A program made the translations under genes and the position numbers. Positions 43,349-52,147 of a stretch of DNA of 64,000 nucleotides are shown one piece after another. The DNA comes from Pseudoalteromonas sp. 3D05. GTDB lineage: Bacteria; Pseudomonadota; Gammaproteobacteria; Enterobacterales; Alteromonadaceae. Numbering within the stretch: position 1 is the first letter of the stretch; the number at the start of each line of letters is the position of its first letter. The notes below the pieces were generated by a model. That model did not search any database and was not told where the DNA came from. It saw only the letters and a list, made by a program, of their open reading frames with translations. The DNA lies in assembly GCF_002723455.1 (NCBI RefSeq), contig NZ_PDUS01000001.1, forward strand, positions 378,038 through 442,037. The letters are read 5' to 3'.

Positions 43349-44509
43349 ATGAATAACACAAAAATCCGAATGGGAATGGTTGGTGGCGCTGAAGGCGCAT
43401 TTATTGGTGGCATTCATCGTATTGCAGCTAGACTCGATGGAATGATCAGTCTTGTCGCGGGCTCTTTTAGTTCTAACCCTGAACTGACAAAAAAAACAGC
43501 AGCCATGCTGGGGATCGATTCCAGTAGAAGCTATGGCACTTATCAACAAATGTTTGTTGAAGAAGCAAAACTACCTGTTGATGAACGCATTGATTTTGTG
43601 GTTATTGTAACCCCCAATCATCTTCATTTTCCTATCGCTAAATTAGCCATTGAAAGTGGTTTTCACGTTTTATCAGATAAGCCTGCCACATTAAATCTCC
43701 ATGAAGCATTGAGCTTAAAACAAAGTTTAGATAACAGTGATTGTTTATATGGATTAACCCATACCTATACCGGTTACCCAATGATCAAAGAAGCGAAATA
43801 TCGTATATCCCAAGGCGAGATAGGCACTATTCGTAAAGTCATTGTTGAATACTCGCAAGGTTGGCTTAGTCAAACCGAAGACGAACAGGTAAAACAAGCC
43901 CAATGGCGTTTAGACCCACAGCAAGCAGGAATAAGTTGTTGTATTGCTGATATTGGCGTTCATGCAGCTAATTTAACAGAATATGTTAGCGGCCTCGAAA
44001 TTAACGCACTTTGTGCTGATCTGAATCAGGTTGTGCCAGGGCGAACACTGGATGATGATGGCACTGTTTTGCTGCGCTTTAATAACGATAGTAAAGGCGT
44101 GTTACTTGCGAGCCAAGTAGCGCTTGGTGAAGAAAATAATTTATCTCTTCGCATATACGGTGATAAAGCAAGTTTAGAATGGAACCAAATAGAGCCAAAC
44201 AGCTTATGGCTGAAAAGTCATAACGCACCAACAACATTATTACGTGCAGGGGTTGCGCTTAAAAGTGAAGCAGCACAAAACGCACTGCGTGCACCTGCAG
44301 GCCACCCAGAAGGTTACCTCGAAGCTTTTGCCAATATATACGTCAACTTTGCAAATCAAATAAACGCCAAAAAAGATGGGAAATCAGCAACTAATGTTGA
44401 GTTCGATGTACCAGGTATAAAAGATGCGATTAGAGGCATGGCATTTATTGAAAATGCAGTAGCGGCTTCTAAAGAAGAGACTAAATGGCACACATTTAAA
44501 ATTGGATAG
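43349..44509 (+). CDS. Gfo/Idh/MocA-family oxidoreductase
   Basis: The 386-residue NAD(P)-dependent sugar oxidoreductase has the N-terminal Rossmann motif GMVGGAEGAFIGGIHR, a DFVVIVTPNHLHF segment and the SDKPATLN motif (the family's EKP, here DKP). The substrate domain follows with CCIADIGVHAANL holding Asp and His catalytic candidates. It has no signal peptide and is cytoplasmic. It is the first gene of the oxidative operon. In 3-keto-glycoside pathways, this family reduces or oxidises the C3 position of sugars, which is the role I infer. Confidence 0.88.
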   Translation: MNNTKIRMGMVGGAEGAFIGGIHRIAARLDGMISLVAGSFSSNPELTKKTAAMLGIDSSRSYGTYQQMFVEEAKLPVDERIDFVVIVTPNHLHFPIAKLAIESGFHVLSDKPATLNLHEALSLKQSLDNSDCLYGLTHTYTGYPMIKEAKYRISQGEIGTIRKVIVEYSQGWLSQTEDEQVKQAQWRLDPQQAGISCCIADIGVHAANLTEYVSGLEINALCADLNQVVPGRTLDDDGTVLLRFNNDSKGVLLASQVALGEENNLSLRIYGDKASLEWNQIEPNSLWLKSHNAPTTLLRAGVALKSEAAQNALRAPAGHPEGYLEAFANIYVNFANQINAKKDGKSATNVEFDVPGIKDAIRGMAFIENAVAASKEETKWHTFKIG

Positions 44510-44516
44510 AGATAGT

Positions 44517-45572
44517 ATGAAAAAAATAAAAGGCCCAGCAATATTTTTAGCGCAATTCATAAGCAATGAAGCGCCATTTAATAATTTTAAAGATATTTGC
44601 CGATGGGCGGGAGAGCTTGGATATAAAGCAATTCAACTGCCAACATCAAATACTGAGATATTCGATTTAGAAAAAGCAGCCCAAAGCCAAGAATACTGCG
44701 ATGAAGTGACTAGCATTGCTAAACAAGCAGGGCTTACAATCAGCGAGTTATCAACCCATTTACAGGGACAGTTAGTTGCTGTGCATCCTGCTTATGATGA
44801 AATGTTTGATAATTTTGCACCAGAGCAGTTGCGTGATAACCCAGAAAAGAGAACTGAATGGGCGATTAAACAATTAATGTTTGCTGCCAAAGCGAGTAAA
44901 AATTTAGGACTTAAAAACCACGTAACATTTTCGGGTGCGCTACTTTGGCATACATTCTATCCTTGGCCGCAACGACCGCAAGGCCTAGTTGAAGAAGGCT
45001 TTAACGAACTTGCTAAACGCTGGCTACCGATACTTGATTACTTTGAAGAAATGGGCGTAGATGTTTGCTACGAGTTACACCCAGGTGAAGACTTACATGA
45101 TGGCATTACATTTGAGCGCTTTTTAGCTGCAACAGGCAATCATCCAAGAGTAAATATTCTCTATGATCCGAGCCACCTAGTATTGCAACAGCTGGATTAC
45201 CTTGCATTTATAGATATTTATCATGAGCGGATCAAAGCTTTTCACGTGAAAGATGCAGAGTTTAATCAAAATGGCCGCAGTGGTGTTTATGGGGGCTACC
45301 AAGATTGGCAAGAGCGACCAGGGAGATTTCGCTCGCTCGGTGATGGTCAAATAGATTTTAAATCAATATTCAGCAAATTAACGCAATATGGGTTTGATGG
45401 CTGGGCTGTTTTGGAATGGGAGTGTTGTATTAAAGATTCTGAACAAGGGGCTAAAGAAGGCGCACCGTTTATTGAACAACATTTAATAACGCCTGCAACA
45501 AAAGCGTTTGATGATTTTAGTGCAATGAATACCAATCCCCACCGTAATAAACGGATATTGGGTATTAACTAA
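44517..45572 (+). CDS. Cytoplasmic sugar phosphate isomerase/epimerase (AP-endonuclease-2 fold)
   Basis: The protein starts at ATG 44517 (MKKIKGPAIFLAQF), seven bases after the preceding stop; a TTG at 44502 would overlap it and is less likely. It is a TIM barrel with metal-ligand motifs in GLTISELSTHLQGQLV, VDVCYELHPGEDLHD, ILYDPSHLVLQQLDY and IKAFHVKDAEF. This is the xylose-isomerase-like/IolE-like family. There is no signal peptide. It probably epimerises or isomerises the (keto)sugar with the adjacent Gfo/Idh enzyme. The reaction is inferred. Confidence 0.87.
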   Translation: MKKIKGPAIFLAQFISNEAPFNNFKDICRWAGELGYKAIQLPTSNTEIFDLEKAAQSQEYCDEVTSIAKQAGLTISELSTHLQGQLVAVHPAYDEMFDNFAPEQLRDNPEKRTEWAIKQLMFAAKASKNLGLKNHVTFSGALLWHTFYPWPQRPQGLVEEGFNELAKRWLPILDYFEEMGVDVCYELHPGEDLHDGITFERFLAATGNHPRVNILYDPSHLVLQQLDYLAFIDIYHERIKAFHVKDAEFNQNGRSGVYGGYQDWQERPGRFRSLGDGQIDFKSIFSKLTQYGFDGWAVLEWECCIKDSEQGAKEGAPFIEQHLITPATKAFDDFSAMNTNPHRNKRILGIN

Positions 45573-45585
45573 ATAGGACAACACA

Positions 45586-46803
45586 ATGAATAACAATAAT
45601 AATCACAGCCTCATTTTTCGCTTATGCTGTATCGCATTAATTGTCACCTCAATGACGTTTGCGATTCGTGCTGGTATTTTAGGGCAACTTGGCGAGCAGT
45701 TTGGCTTAACGAATACACAACTCGGTTGGGTCAATGCAATGGCCTTTTTGGGTTTTCCGATAGCGACTATGCTCGGTGGTATCATCTATAACGCAATCGG
45801 GGCTAAAAAATTAGTAGCACTGGCGTTTGCTTGTCATTTACTCGGCTTGTTACTAACAATATCCGCAGATGGTTTTTGGGCCTTACTTATCTCAACTTTT
45901 TTAATTGGTTTTGCAAATGGCTCTGTTGAAGCCGGCTGTAATCCGCTTATTGCGCAAATGTATCCAAATAACAAAACAACGATGTTGAACCGATTCCATG
46001 TTTGGTTTCCCGGCGGTATCGTTATAGGCGCATTAGCTTCAAGTGCAATGTCAGCATCAGGCTTCAACTGGCAATGGCAAGTCGCTTTGATATTAATTCC
46101 TACCGCTATTTATGGCGCAATGATGCTTACAGCGCAATTTCCTAAATTTGATGCACAGCAAAACTCCACCAGCAGTAACGTGAGAAACCTCGTTTCACCT
46201 TTGTATATATTTTTAATCATTTGTATGACGATAACTGCGGTAACAGAGTTTGGCACTCAGCAATGGATTGAACAGATATTAGGGTCTTCAGGCGCATCCC
46301 CGATGGTTATTTTAGCGCTTATTACTGGCCTTATGGCACTGGGTCGTTATTTTGCAGGTCCAATTGTTCATCGCTTTAGTCCATCTGGCGTGCTACTAGG
46401 CTCAGCGGTATTTTCAACAATCGGCATTTTTTTAATGAGCCAAGCTCAAGGAAGTGCAATTTATTTTGCCGCAGCGCTATTCGCCATTGGTGTCACGTAT
46501 TTTTGGCCAACCATGATTGGCTGTGTTGCCGAATATACACCAAAAACTGGCGCATTAGGGATGTCATTAATTGGCGGGGCTGGCATGTTTGCAATGAGTC
46601 TGTGGAATCCAGTGATAGGTTATTGGATAGATGACGCCAAACAACATGCACAAGCGAGCAATATCTCAGTAGAACAAATTGAAATCGTTGCTGGGCAAGC
46701 TGTTTTAGAGAACCTATTAATCTTTCCAATTGTACTGATTGTTGTATTTTTTGGTTTTCACCTGTTTATAACAAAACAAAAAAATGTAAAGAAATGCGTT
46801 TAA
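45586..46803 (+). CDS. MFS sugar transporter of the oxidative operon
   Basis: The 405-residue inner-membrane carrier has twelve predicted helices, with SMTFAIRAGILGQLGEQFGL at the first loop, GFANGSVEAGCNPLIAQMYP in helix 4/5, and NRFHVWFPGGIVIGALASSA. These resemble the FucP-like branch of the MFS. It would import the product of periplasmic oxidation and cleavage to the cytoplasmic enzymes encoded by the two preceding genes. The exact sugar is unknown. Confidence 0.86.
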   Translation: MNNNNNHSLIFRLCCIALIVTSMTFAIRAGILGQLGEQFGLTNTQLGWVNAMAFLGFPIATMLGGIIYNAIGAKKLVALAFACHLLGLLLTISADGFWALLISTFLIGFANGSVEAGCNPLIAQMYPNNKTTMLNRFHVWFPGGIVIGALASSAMSASGFNWQWQVALILIPTAIYGAMMLTAQFPKFDAQQNSTSSNVRNLVSPLYIFLIICMTITAVTEFGTQQWIEQILGSSGASPMVILALITGLMALGRYFAGPIVHRFSPSGVLLGSAVFSTIGIFLMSQAQGSAIYFAAALFAIGVTYFWPTMIGCVAEYTPKTGALGMSLIGGAGMFAMSLWNPVIGYWIDDAKQHAQASNISVEQIEIVAGQAVLENLLIFPIVLIVVFFGFHLFITKQKNVKKCV

Positions 46804-46828
46804 TAGCAATAAATAGCAATAAATAGCA
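46802..46828 (+). repeat. Short 10-bp tandem repeat before the DUF1080 gene
   Basis: The unit AAATAGCAAT recurs about 2.6 times immediately after the MFS stop codon. It lies eight bases before the AAGGGG ribosome-binding site. It extends the intercistronic gap to 45 bases. Confidence 0.7.
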
Positions 46829-46848
46829 CACAATATAAGGGGCAACAT

Positions 46849-47541
46849 ATGCTTAAATCAATTTCGATTATGTCACTTGCACTGCTTTTCAGTAGCACTG
46901 TAATTGCACAGACTCAAGATAATAAATTAACAAAAGAAGAACACGCCACAGGCTGGCAATTACTATTCAATGGCAAAGATATGTCTCATTGGCGTAACTT
47001 TAAAAGTGATGAACTTAGCTCAAAATGGAAAATAGATGATGGCGCAATGCTGCTTACTAAAGGTGGTGGTGACATTTTAACAAAAAAAATCTATAAGAAT
47101 TTTGACCTAAAACTTGATTGGAAAATTAGTGAAGTGGGTAATAGCGGCATATTTGTTCTTGCTGATGAGCTAGGTAGTTATATTTACTCTCACGCCCCAG
47201 AAATTCAAATTATTGATAATGAACGCCATGCGGATACCGAAATAGATTCGCATTTAGCGGGGTCAATTTATGATTTACTTTCAGCACCGACTGCTGCACA
47301 TAAACCAGCAATGCAATGGAATACTGTACGAATAAAAATGCTCGATAATCATCTGCAAGTTTGGCAGAACGGCGTGAGTACCGTCAGTATGGTTATAGGC
47401 AGCAGCCCTTGGAACACATTAGTAAAAAACAGTAAATTTGCTACATGGTCTAACTTTGCAACCTCAAAACAAGGCCATATAGGCCTGCAAGATCATGGTG
47501 ACAAAGTCTGGTTCAAAAATATAAAAATTAAGGAGCTATAA
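46849..47541 (+). CDS. Periplasmic DUF1080 protein (3-keto-glycoside hydrolase-like)
   Basis: The 230-residue protein has a Sec signal peptide (1-20, ending VIA). The mature DUF1080 domain has GWQLLFNGKDMSHWRNFKS, GGDILTKKIYKNFDLKLDWK, GNSGIFVLAD and PEIQIIDN, ending KVWFKNIKIKEL. This laminin-G/glucanase-like fold family includes enzymes that hydrolyse or eliminate 3-keto-glycosides. It is directly followed by a GMC dehydrogenase (two-base gap), its expected partner enzyme, so a role in cleaving the oxidised glycoside is well supported by context but not proven. Confidence 0.88.
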   Translation: MLKSISIMSLALLFSSTVIAQTQDNKLTKEEHATGWQLLFNGKDMSHWRNFKSDELSSKWKIDDGAMLLTKGGGDILTKKIYKNFDLKLDWKISEVGNSGIFVLADELGSYIYSHAPEIQIIDNERHADTEIDSHLAGSIYDLLSAPTAAHKPAMQWNTVRIKMLDNHLQVWQNGVSTVSMVIGSSPWNTLVKNSKFATWSNFATSKQGHIGLQDHGDKVWFKNIKIKEL

Positions 47542-47543
47542 CG

Positions 47544-49223
47544 ATGAAAAAATTCAATCATAAAGTACTCGTTGTTGGCTCAGGTGCCGGCGGTGCAATG
47601 GCCGCGTATACATTAACTAAGTTAGGCCACAAAGTATTGTTACTTGAAGCAGGTCGTGATTACGACCCAAAAACGGAAAGCCCGATGTTTCGTCGTAACA
47701 GTGAAGCCCCGTTAATGGGCGCTGGTAATAAAGATAAAAACTTTGGCTTTTATGACGCAACCGTTGATGGCGGCTGGCAAGTACCTGATGAACCCTATAC
47801 AAATGCCAAAGGGACTGACTTTTATTGGTGGCGCGCACGCATGCTTGGTGGCCGAACAAACCACTGGGGCCGTTATTCGTTGCGTTTTAGTGAGCACGAT
47901 TTTAAAGGCAAAAGCCAAGACGGAAACGGTGCAGATTGGCCGTTTAGCTACGAAGATATAGCACCATGGTATGACAAAACTGAAGAGTTAGTGGGTATTT
48001 GTGGTACAAACACAGGTCTTGATGATATGCCGCCATCAGCACCAGGTGTATTGCAGCCACCACCAACCCCCAGAATTCCTGAGTTATTGATTGCAGCATC
48101 AGCGAAAAAGCTTGGGATCCCAGCAGTCCCCATGCATAGAGCAGTATTAACGCGTCCTAAAGATGACCGCTTGGCGTGTTTTTATGCAACACCTTGTGGC
48201 TCTGGGTGTTCTATTGGCGCTGCATTTCAAACAACCACGTCTCTACTACCAATGGCTAAAGCAACTGGTAACTTAGAAATTATAACGGATGCTATGGTTA
48301 AGTCTGTTGCAGTGAATGATGATGGTAAAGTGACTGGTGTAACTTATGTTGATAAAAAGTCAATGACTGAACAATCACTAAATGCTGATATTGTTATACT
48401 TGCTGCAAGTGCCTGCGAATCAGCGCGTATTCTACTGAACTCAAAACACAAAAAGCACCCTAAAGGTCTTGCTAACTCGAGTGGTCAAATTGGTAAAAAC
48501 TTGATGGACTCAACGGGTGCGTGGTTAGGTGCTCAAATCCCAGCTTTAAAAGGTCGACCTCGTTATAATGAAGACGGCCATACAGGAAACCATTTATTTA
48601 TTCCTTGGTGGGGCCATAAAGCTCAAGCAAAAGGTGAACTTGATTTTCCTAGAGGATATCACTTTGAAATAAGCAGTGGTTTCAACCAGCCAGGTTCAGG
48701 TGTTTCAGGCGATAAACGGGGTCTTGGTGTAGAGCTTAAACAGCAAGTACGTGATGCTTATGGTTCATATGTAGGACTAGCACTGCGCGGTGAAATGCTA
48801 CCAAACGATGACTCTTACATGGAAATTGATGAAAATACTAAAGATAAATGGGGTATTCCAGTTTCTAAATTTCATTTTAAATGGTCTGATAGAGAGCTCA
48901 AACAGATTGAGCATGGTTTAAAAACAGCAAAGCAAATCCTTGAAAACATGGGTGCTAAGGTTGGTAAATTACCCCCTGCTGAAAAAGCAATTTCAAAAGG
49001 AGGTGAAATAATTCACGAAGTTGGCACAACCCGTATGGGCAGCTCACCTAAAGAGTCGGTCACTAATCAATGGGGCCAAACTTGGGATTGTGAAAATTTA
49101 TTTGTAATGGACGCAGGAACTTTTGCTTCTAACCCACACAAAAACTGTACGCTAACAATTATGACTTTAGCCATGCGCAACTCAACTTGGATCTCCAAAC
49201 AAATAGAACAAGGAGTACTTTGA
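47544..49223 (+). CDS. GMC-family FAD oxidoreductase, probable glycoside 3-dehydrogenase large subunit
   Basis: The 559-residue flavoprotein has the FAD-binding VLVVGSGAGGAMAAYTLTKL at the N-terminus, RMLGGRTNHWGRYSLRF, and the C-terminal GMC catalytic blocks EVGTTRMGSS (His1018-type catalytic His before it) and FASNPHKNCTLTIMTLAM. It has no signal peptide of its own. The next gene, one base away, encodes a Tat-exported small subunit that could carry it across the membrane. With DUF1080 upstream it fits a periplasmic glucoside 3-dehydrogenase. The GMC families also include gluconate dehydrogenases, so the substrate is inferred. Confidence 0.9.
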   Translation: MKKFNHKVLVVGSGAGGAMAAYTLTKLGHKVLLLEAGRDYDPKTESPMFRRNSEAPLMGAGNKDKNFGFYDATVDGGWQVPDEPYTNAKGTDFYWWRARMLGGRTNHWGRYSLRFSEHDFKGKSQDGNGADWPFSYEDIAPWYDKTEELVGICGTNTGLDDMPPSAPGVLQPPPTPRIPELLIAASAKKLGIPAVPMHRAVLTRPKDDRLACFYATPCGSGCSIGAAFQTTTSLLPMAKATGNLEIITDAMVKSVAVNDDGKVTGVTYVDKKSMTEQSLNADIVILAASACESARILLNSKHKKHPKGLANSSGQIGKNLMDSTGAWLGAQIPALKGRPRYNEDGHTGNHLFIPWWGHKAQAKGELDFPRGYHFEISSGFNQPGSGVSGDKRGLGVELKQQVRDAYGSYVGLALRGEMLPNDDSYMEIDENTKDKWGIPVSKFHFKWSDRELKQIEHGLKTAKQILENMGAKVGKLPPAEKAISKGGEIIHEVGTTRMGSSPKESVTNQWGQTWDCENLFVMDAGTFASNPHKNCTLTIMTLAMRNSTWISKQIEQGVL

Positions 49224-49224
49224 T

Positions 49225-49974
49225 ATGCATAATGATGATCGTGTTGACTCTTACAAATATATTTCCGGAATGACACGCCGAGAATCCCTTAAATGGCTTG
49301 GATTACTAGCTGCGGGCTCAGCAGTGTCGCTCTCAGCTGGTTGCAGTAAAGCGCTTGAAGAAACGATTAGTACAAAAGGCCATTGGCCTACTCTAGATAT
49401 AAAGCCCATCACTGCGAAAGGCTATGGCACTGATCCTAATTTAGTTATACCACCTGAATCACCTTGGCCGCTTACATTAACGCAAGAACAACTATCGCTA
49501 GTGGCTGTTTTAGCGAATTATATTGTACCTAGAGAAGGTGATAACCCAAGTGCAACCGAGGTAAATGTTCCTAGTGTTATCGATGAGTGGGTCAGCTCAC
49601 CCTATAACGGCCAACAAAAAGATCGCGTTACTATTTTACATGGCCTCGCTTGGATTGATGATGAATCTGTTATGCGATTTAAAACAAAGTTTGTTGCGCT
49701 AAACCGTGAAAAACAAACAGCAATATTGAATGATATTGCGTATTTCGATGACACTACGCCAGAGCAGTTTCAGCGAATTGGCAATGCTTTTTTACGTTTA
49801 AAGAATCTGGTTCTTGGTGCCTATTTTTGCTCACCACAAGGATGTAAAGACATTGGCTATCTTGGTAATGTACCTATTGCAGGTGATTACCCAGGTCCTT
49901 CAGCTGAAGCAAAGCAACACTTAGATAGCGTGTTAAATGAACTTGGTCTAAGCCAATATGCTTATACTGACTAA
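49225..49974 (+). CDS. Tat-exported lipoprotein, gluconate 2-dehydrogenase subunit 3 family
   Basis: The 249-residue protein has the Tat motif TRRESLKWLG (about residues 17-26), a hydrophobic run and a lipobox LSAGC (about Cys40). The mature part has VAVLANYIVPREGDNPSATEVN and IDEWV, typical of the small subunit of membrane-bound GMC dehydrogenases. It would export the signal-less flavoprotein subunit by hitchhiking and anchor it in the membrane. AAGGAG lies before the ATG inside the gmc gene. No cytochrome c subunit follows, although such complexes usually have one. Confidence 0.88.
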   Translation: MHNDDRVDSYKYISGMTRRESLKWLGLLAAGSAVSLSAGCSKALEETISTKGHWPTLDIKPITAKGYGTDPNLVIPPESPWPLTLTQEQLSLVAVLANYIVPREGDNPSATEVNVPSVIDEWVSSPYNGQQKDRVTILHGLAWIDDESVMRFKTKFVALNREKQTAILNDIAYFDDTTPEQFQRIGNAFLRLKNLVLGAYFCSPQGCKDIGYLGNVPIAGDYPGPSAEAKQHLDSVLNELGLSQYAYTD

Positions 49975-50011
49975 TTTGTAATCTGAGTCCTCTTTTTTCT
50001 TAGCCCAGTCC

Positions 50012-50034
50012 AAGCAGGGATTTATTCCCTGCTT
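50012..50034 (+). other. Hairpin between the small subunit and the exported epimerase gene
   Basis: AAGCAGGGA (50012-50020) pairs with TCCCTGCTT (50026-50034), loop TTTAT. Only a weak T-rich stretch follows. It may reduce read-through into the last gene, or stabilise upstream mRNA. Confidence 0.55.
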
Positions 50035-50052
50035 ATATTTAGGTGTAGTCTT

Positions 50053-50925
50053 ATGTTTAAATCCTCTCATTCCTTCTTAATTAATTCTATTGCGTACAGT
50101 TTGCTCCTGCTTATGATGCTCCCCTTCACAAGTAACGCAAGTACGTTCGAGTCAGCTAAGGTAAGCGTGCAATTGTGGTCAGTTAAGGAGGATTTAAAAG
50201 CTGATTTTAATGCAACCGTCACAGCACTTGCGGATATGGGCTTTGAAGGACTTGAGTTTGCTGGTGACTTTGGCCCCTATGCAGATAACCCAGGAGCATT
50301 AAAAAACAAACTAAATGATTTAAACTTAGTTGCCAGTAGTGCACATATAGGTTTTGATAAACTTTCAAACACCCAATTAATGGAGACTTTATTATTTTAT
50401 AAGACACTTGGCGTGACTAATTTGTTCGTGCCGTGGGATGAGCGAGCATGGGATCCTACAGGTATAATGCCATTAGTAAAACAACTAAAAGAACTTAATG
50501 AGATTGCACAAAAATATGATATGTATATTGGTTTTCATAATCACAACAAAGAGTTTGAACAATTTAATAATGAAACTTATTGGGATGCATTAGCCAGCAA
50601 TACACCTAATGAATTGCCACTGCAACTTGATATAGGTTGGCTACATTATGCAGGTAAAGAACCTGTTTATTTTATAAAAAAATACGCGGGCAGAACCTAT
50701 GCAGCTCATTTAAAAGTACGCACCCACAAAGATGACGGCTTAAATCCTATATTTGGTGAAAACAACTATCCATGGAAAAAAATTATCAATTCTCTTATTA
50801 CCGATGGAGGCACAAAATGGTTGGTAATAGAACAAGAGGAGTTTCCTGCGGGTATGAGTCCATTGCAAAGCGTTGCTAAATCAAAAGCAAACTTAGATAA
50901 AATCTTAAAAGCCATGCAAAACTAA
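50053..50925 (+). CDS. Exported sugar epimerase/lyase-like TIM-barrel protein
   Basis: The 290-residue protein has a Sec signal peptide (about 1-29, ending SNA), unusual for the AP-endonuclease-2 fold family. The mature part has VSVQLWSVKEDLKADFNATV, MGFEGLEFAGDF, YIGFHNHNKEF, LPLQLDIGWLHYAGKEPV, YAAHLKVRTH and KWLVIEQEEF, with metal-ligand Glu, His and Asp positions. Members of this group occur with DUF1080 and GMC genes and are proposed to act on 3-keto sugars. Periplasmic location fits an action on the GMC product before import. The gene is 78 bases after the preceding one, behind a hairpin. Confidence 0.86.
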   Translation: MFKSSHSFLINSIAYSLLLLMMLPFTSNASTFESAKVSVQLWSVKEDLKADFNATVTALADMGFEGLEFAGDFGPYADNPGALKNKLNDLNLVASSAHIGFDKLSNTQLMETLLFYKTLGVTNLFVPWDERAWDPTGIMPLVKQLKELNEIAQKYDMYIGFHNHNKEFEQFNNETYWDALASNTPNELPLQLDIGWLHYAGKEPVYFIKKYAGRTYAAHLKVRTHKDDGLNPIFGENNYPWKKIINSLITDGGTKWLVIEQEEFPAGMSPLQSVAKSKANLDKILKAMQN

Positions 50926-50936
50926 ACTGAACTAAT

Positions 50937-50964
50937 GGAACTCGTTTAATGTAAAACGAGTTCC
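50937..50964 (+). terminator. Hairpin ending the oxidative operon
   Basis: GGAACTCGTTT (50937-50947) pairs perfectly with AAACGAGTTCC (50954-50964), loop of six bases. It lies between the convergent operon and rnd. The internal A/T pairs are not followed by a long U-tract. Confidence 0.6.
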
Positions 50965-50973
50965 TCAGTCTAT

Positions 50974-52104
50974 TTAAACATCCCATTCCTTGATGGCATC
51001 TTTAAGATACTCATAACGCCAAGAATTAAGTAAATCAGGCTTCAAATGGGTTTTACGTTGTTCAGGTGTGAGCTTCCAATTCCAACTAATTAATTGATTA
51101 ATCTGCTTTTTAGATGCCATGACATCCTCAGGAATGCCCTGCTCTTTTGCAACTTTAGTAATTGTTTGTTTAATGTCTTTTGCCGCTTTTTTATACGTAG
51201 GAAAGTCGATTAACCTTTTTAATTGCTCAGGGTAATCAGACACAGGCACTACTTTCGCTTTTTCTATGCATTTTAAAACTTCTACACCTGAGCGATTAAC
51301 CTCAATATTCTCTACTTCTGGGATATTGCGCAGAGCATTAAGGCTATTTGGCTTACGCTTAGCAATCTCAACAAGGTTATGTTCTTTTAGCACAAAATTT
51401 AGTGCAAGATTTTTGCGTATTGCTTTGTTCTTTCGCCACGCAGCAAGCTCTTTTAGAACAACTAGTTCAGAAGGCTTTAACTGCCATGCATTTTTAATAT
51501 CATTATACAATAACTCATCTGGAGTTTGATAAGCACGCTTTTGAGCAACCAAGTTACTTTCATTTATCACTAACTCAAAATAATTTGCAGCATTGATTTG
51601 CTCAATGATAATGTCAAAACAAGGTAATAAATGAAACACATCAGCGGCTGCATAATCAAGCTGACTATTTGTTAGTGGGCGTTGCAACCAGTTAGTTCTT
51701 GATTCACTTTTATCAATGTCAATATTAAGTAATGACTTAACCATATGGGCAAACCCCATACAATTTCCATGACCTAGTAATTGCAGTGCAAATTGAGTAT
51801 CAAATAAAGGGGCTGGAACAAACCCAGCGTATTTTTGAAATACTTCAATGTCTTCTGATGGTGAATGAAGTATTTTTAATACACTTTCATCACGCAAGAT
51901 TTCCCAAAAATCAAATAATGATAACTCGGATAGAGGATCAATAAGCGCTAAATGCTCACCATCATAGACTTGAATAAGCGCTACTTCAGGGTACAAAGTA
52001 CGTCTGCGCATAAACTCTGTGTCAATTGCCAGTAACGGTTTGTTGCGAATTTGCTCAACAAACGTGTTTAATTGAATTTGTGTTTGGATCAATTGGTATT
52101 GCAC
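50974..52104 (-). CDS. rnd: Ribonuclease D
   Basis: RNase D is a 3'-5' exoribonuclease that matures tRNA 3' ends. The 376-residue protein has the DEDD exonuclease residues in LLAIDTEFMRRRTLYPEV (Asp, Glu), ILHSPSEDIEVF (Asp) and LDYAAADVFHLLPC (Asp, Tyr), then HRDC-like helices. The start is a GTG at 52104 with AGGAG just before it. A terminator-like hairpin and seven-T run lie immediately upstream of that ribosome-binding site, as in the E. coli rnd leader. It follows fadD, the usual gammaproteobacterial order. Confidence 0.94.
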   Translation of the reverse strand: MQYQLIQTQIQLNTFVEQIRNKPLLAIDTEFMRRRTLYPEVALIQVYDGEHLALIDPLSELSLFDFWEILRDESVLKILHSPSEDIEVFQKYAGFVPAPLFDTQFALQLLGHGNCMGFAHMVKSLLNIDIDKSESRTNWLQRPLTNSQLDYAAADVFHLLPCFDIIIEQINAANYFELVINESNLVAQKRAYQTPDELLYNDIKNAWQLKPSELVVLKELAAWRKNKAIRKNLALNFVLKEHNLVEIAKRKPNSLNALRNIPEVENIEVNRSGVEVLKCIEKAKVVPVSDYPEQLKRLIDFPTYKKAAKDIKQTITKVAKEQGIPEDVMASKKQINQLISWNWKLTPEQRKTHLKPDLLNSWRYEYLKDAIKEWDV

Positions 52105-52119
52105 TTGTGCTCCTACAAT

Positions 52120-52147
52120 AAAAAAACCGGCAGTTGCCGGTTTTTTT
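52120..52147 (-). terminator. Terminator-like hairpin with poly-T in the rnd leader
   Basis: ACCGGC and GCCGGT pair (plus-strand stem about 52120-52131 with 52136-52147, loop AGTT), giving a perfect stem extended by A/T pairs. On the minus strand a run of seven T follows. It lies between the fadD stop (52155) and the rnd ribosome-binding site (about 52109-52113). It could end fadD transcripts and also act as an rnd translation element. Confidence 0.85.

Noticed and set aside
46802..46828. Phase-variable simple repeat
   Set aside because: Only about 2.6 units of 10 bp are present, outside the coding region, too few for slipped-strand switching to be likely.
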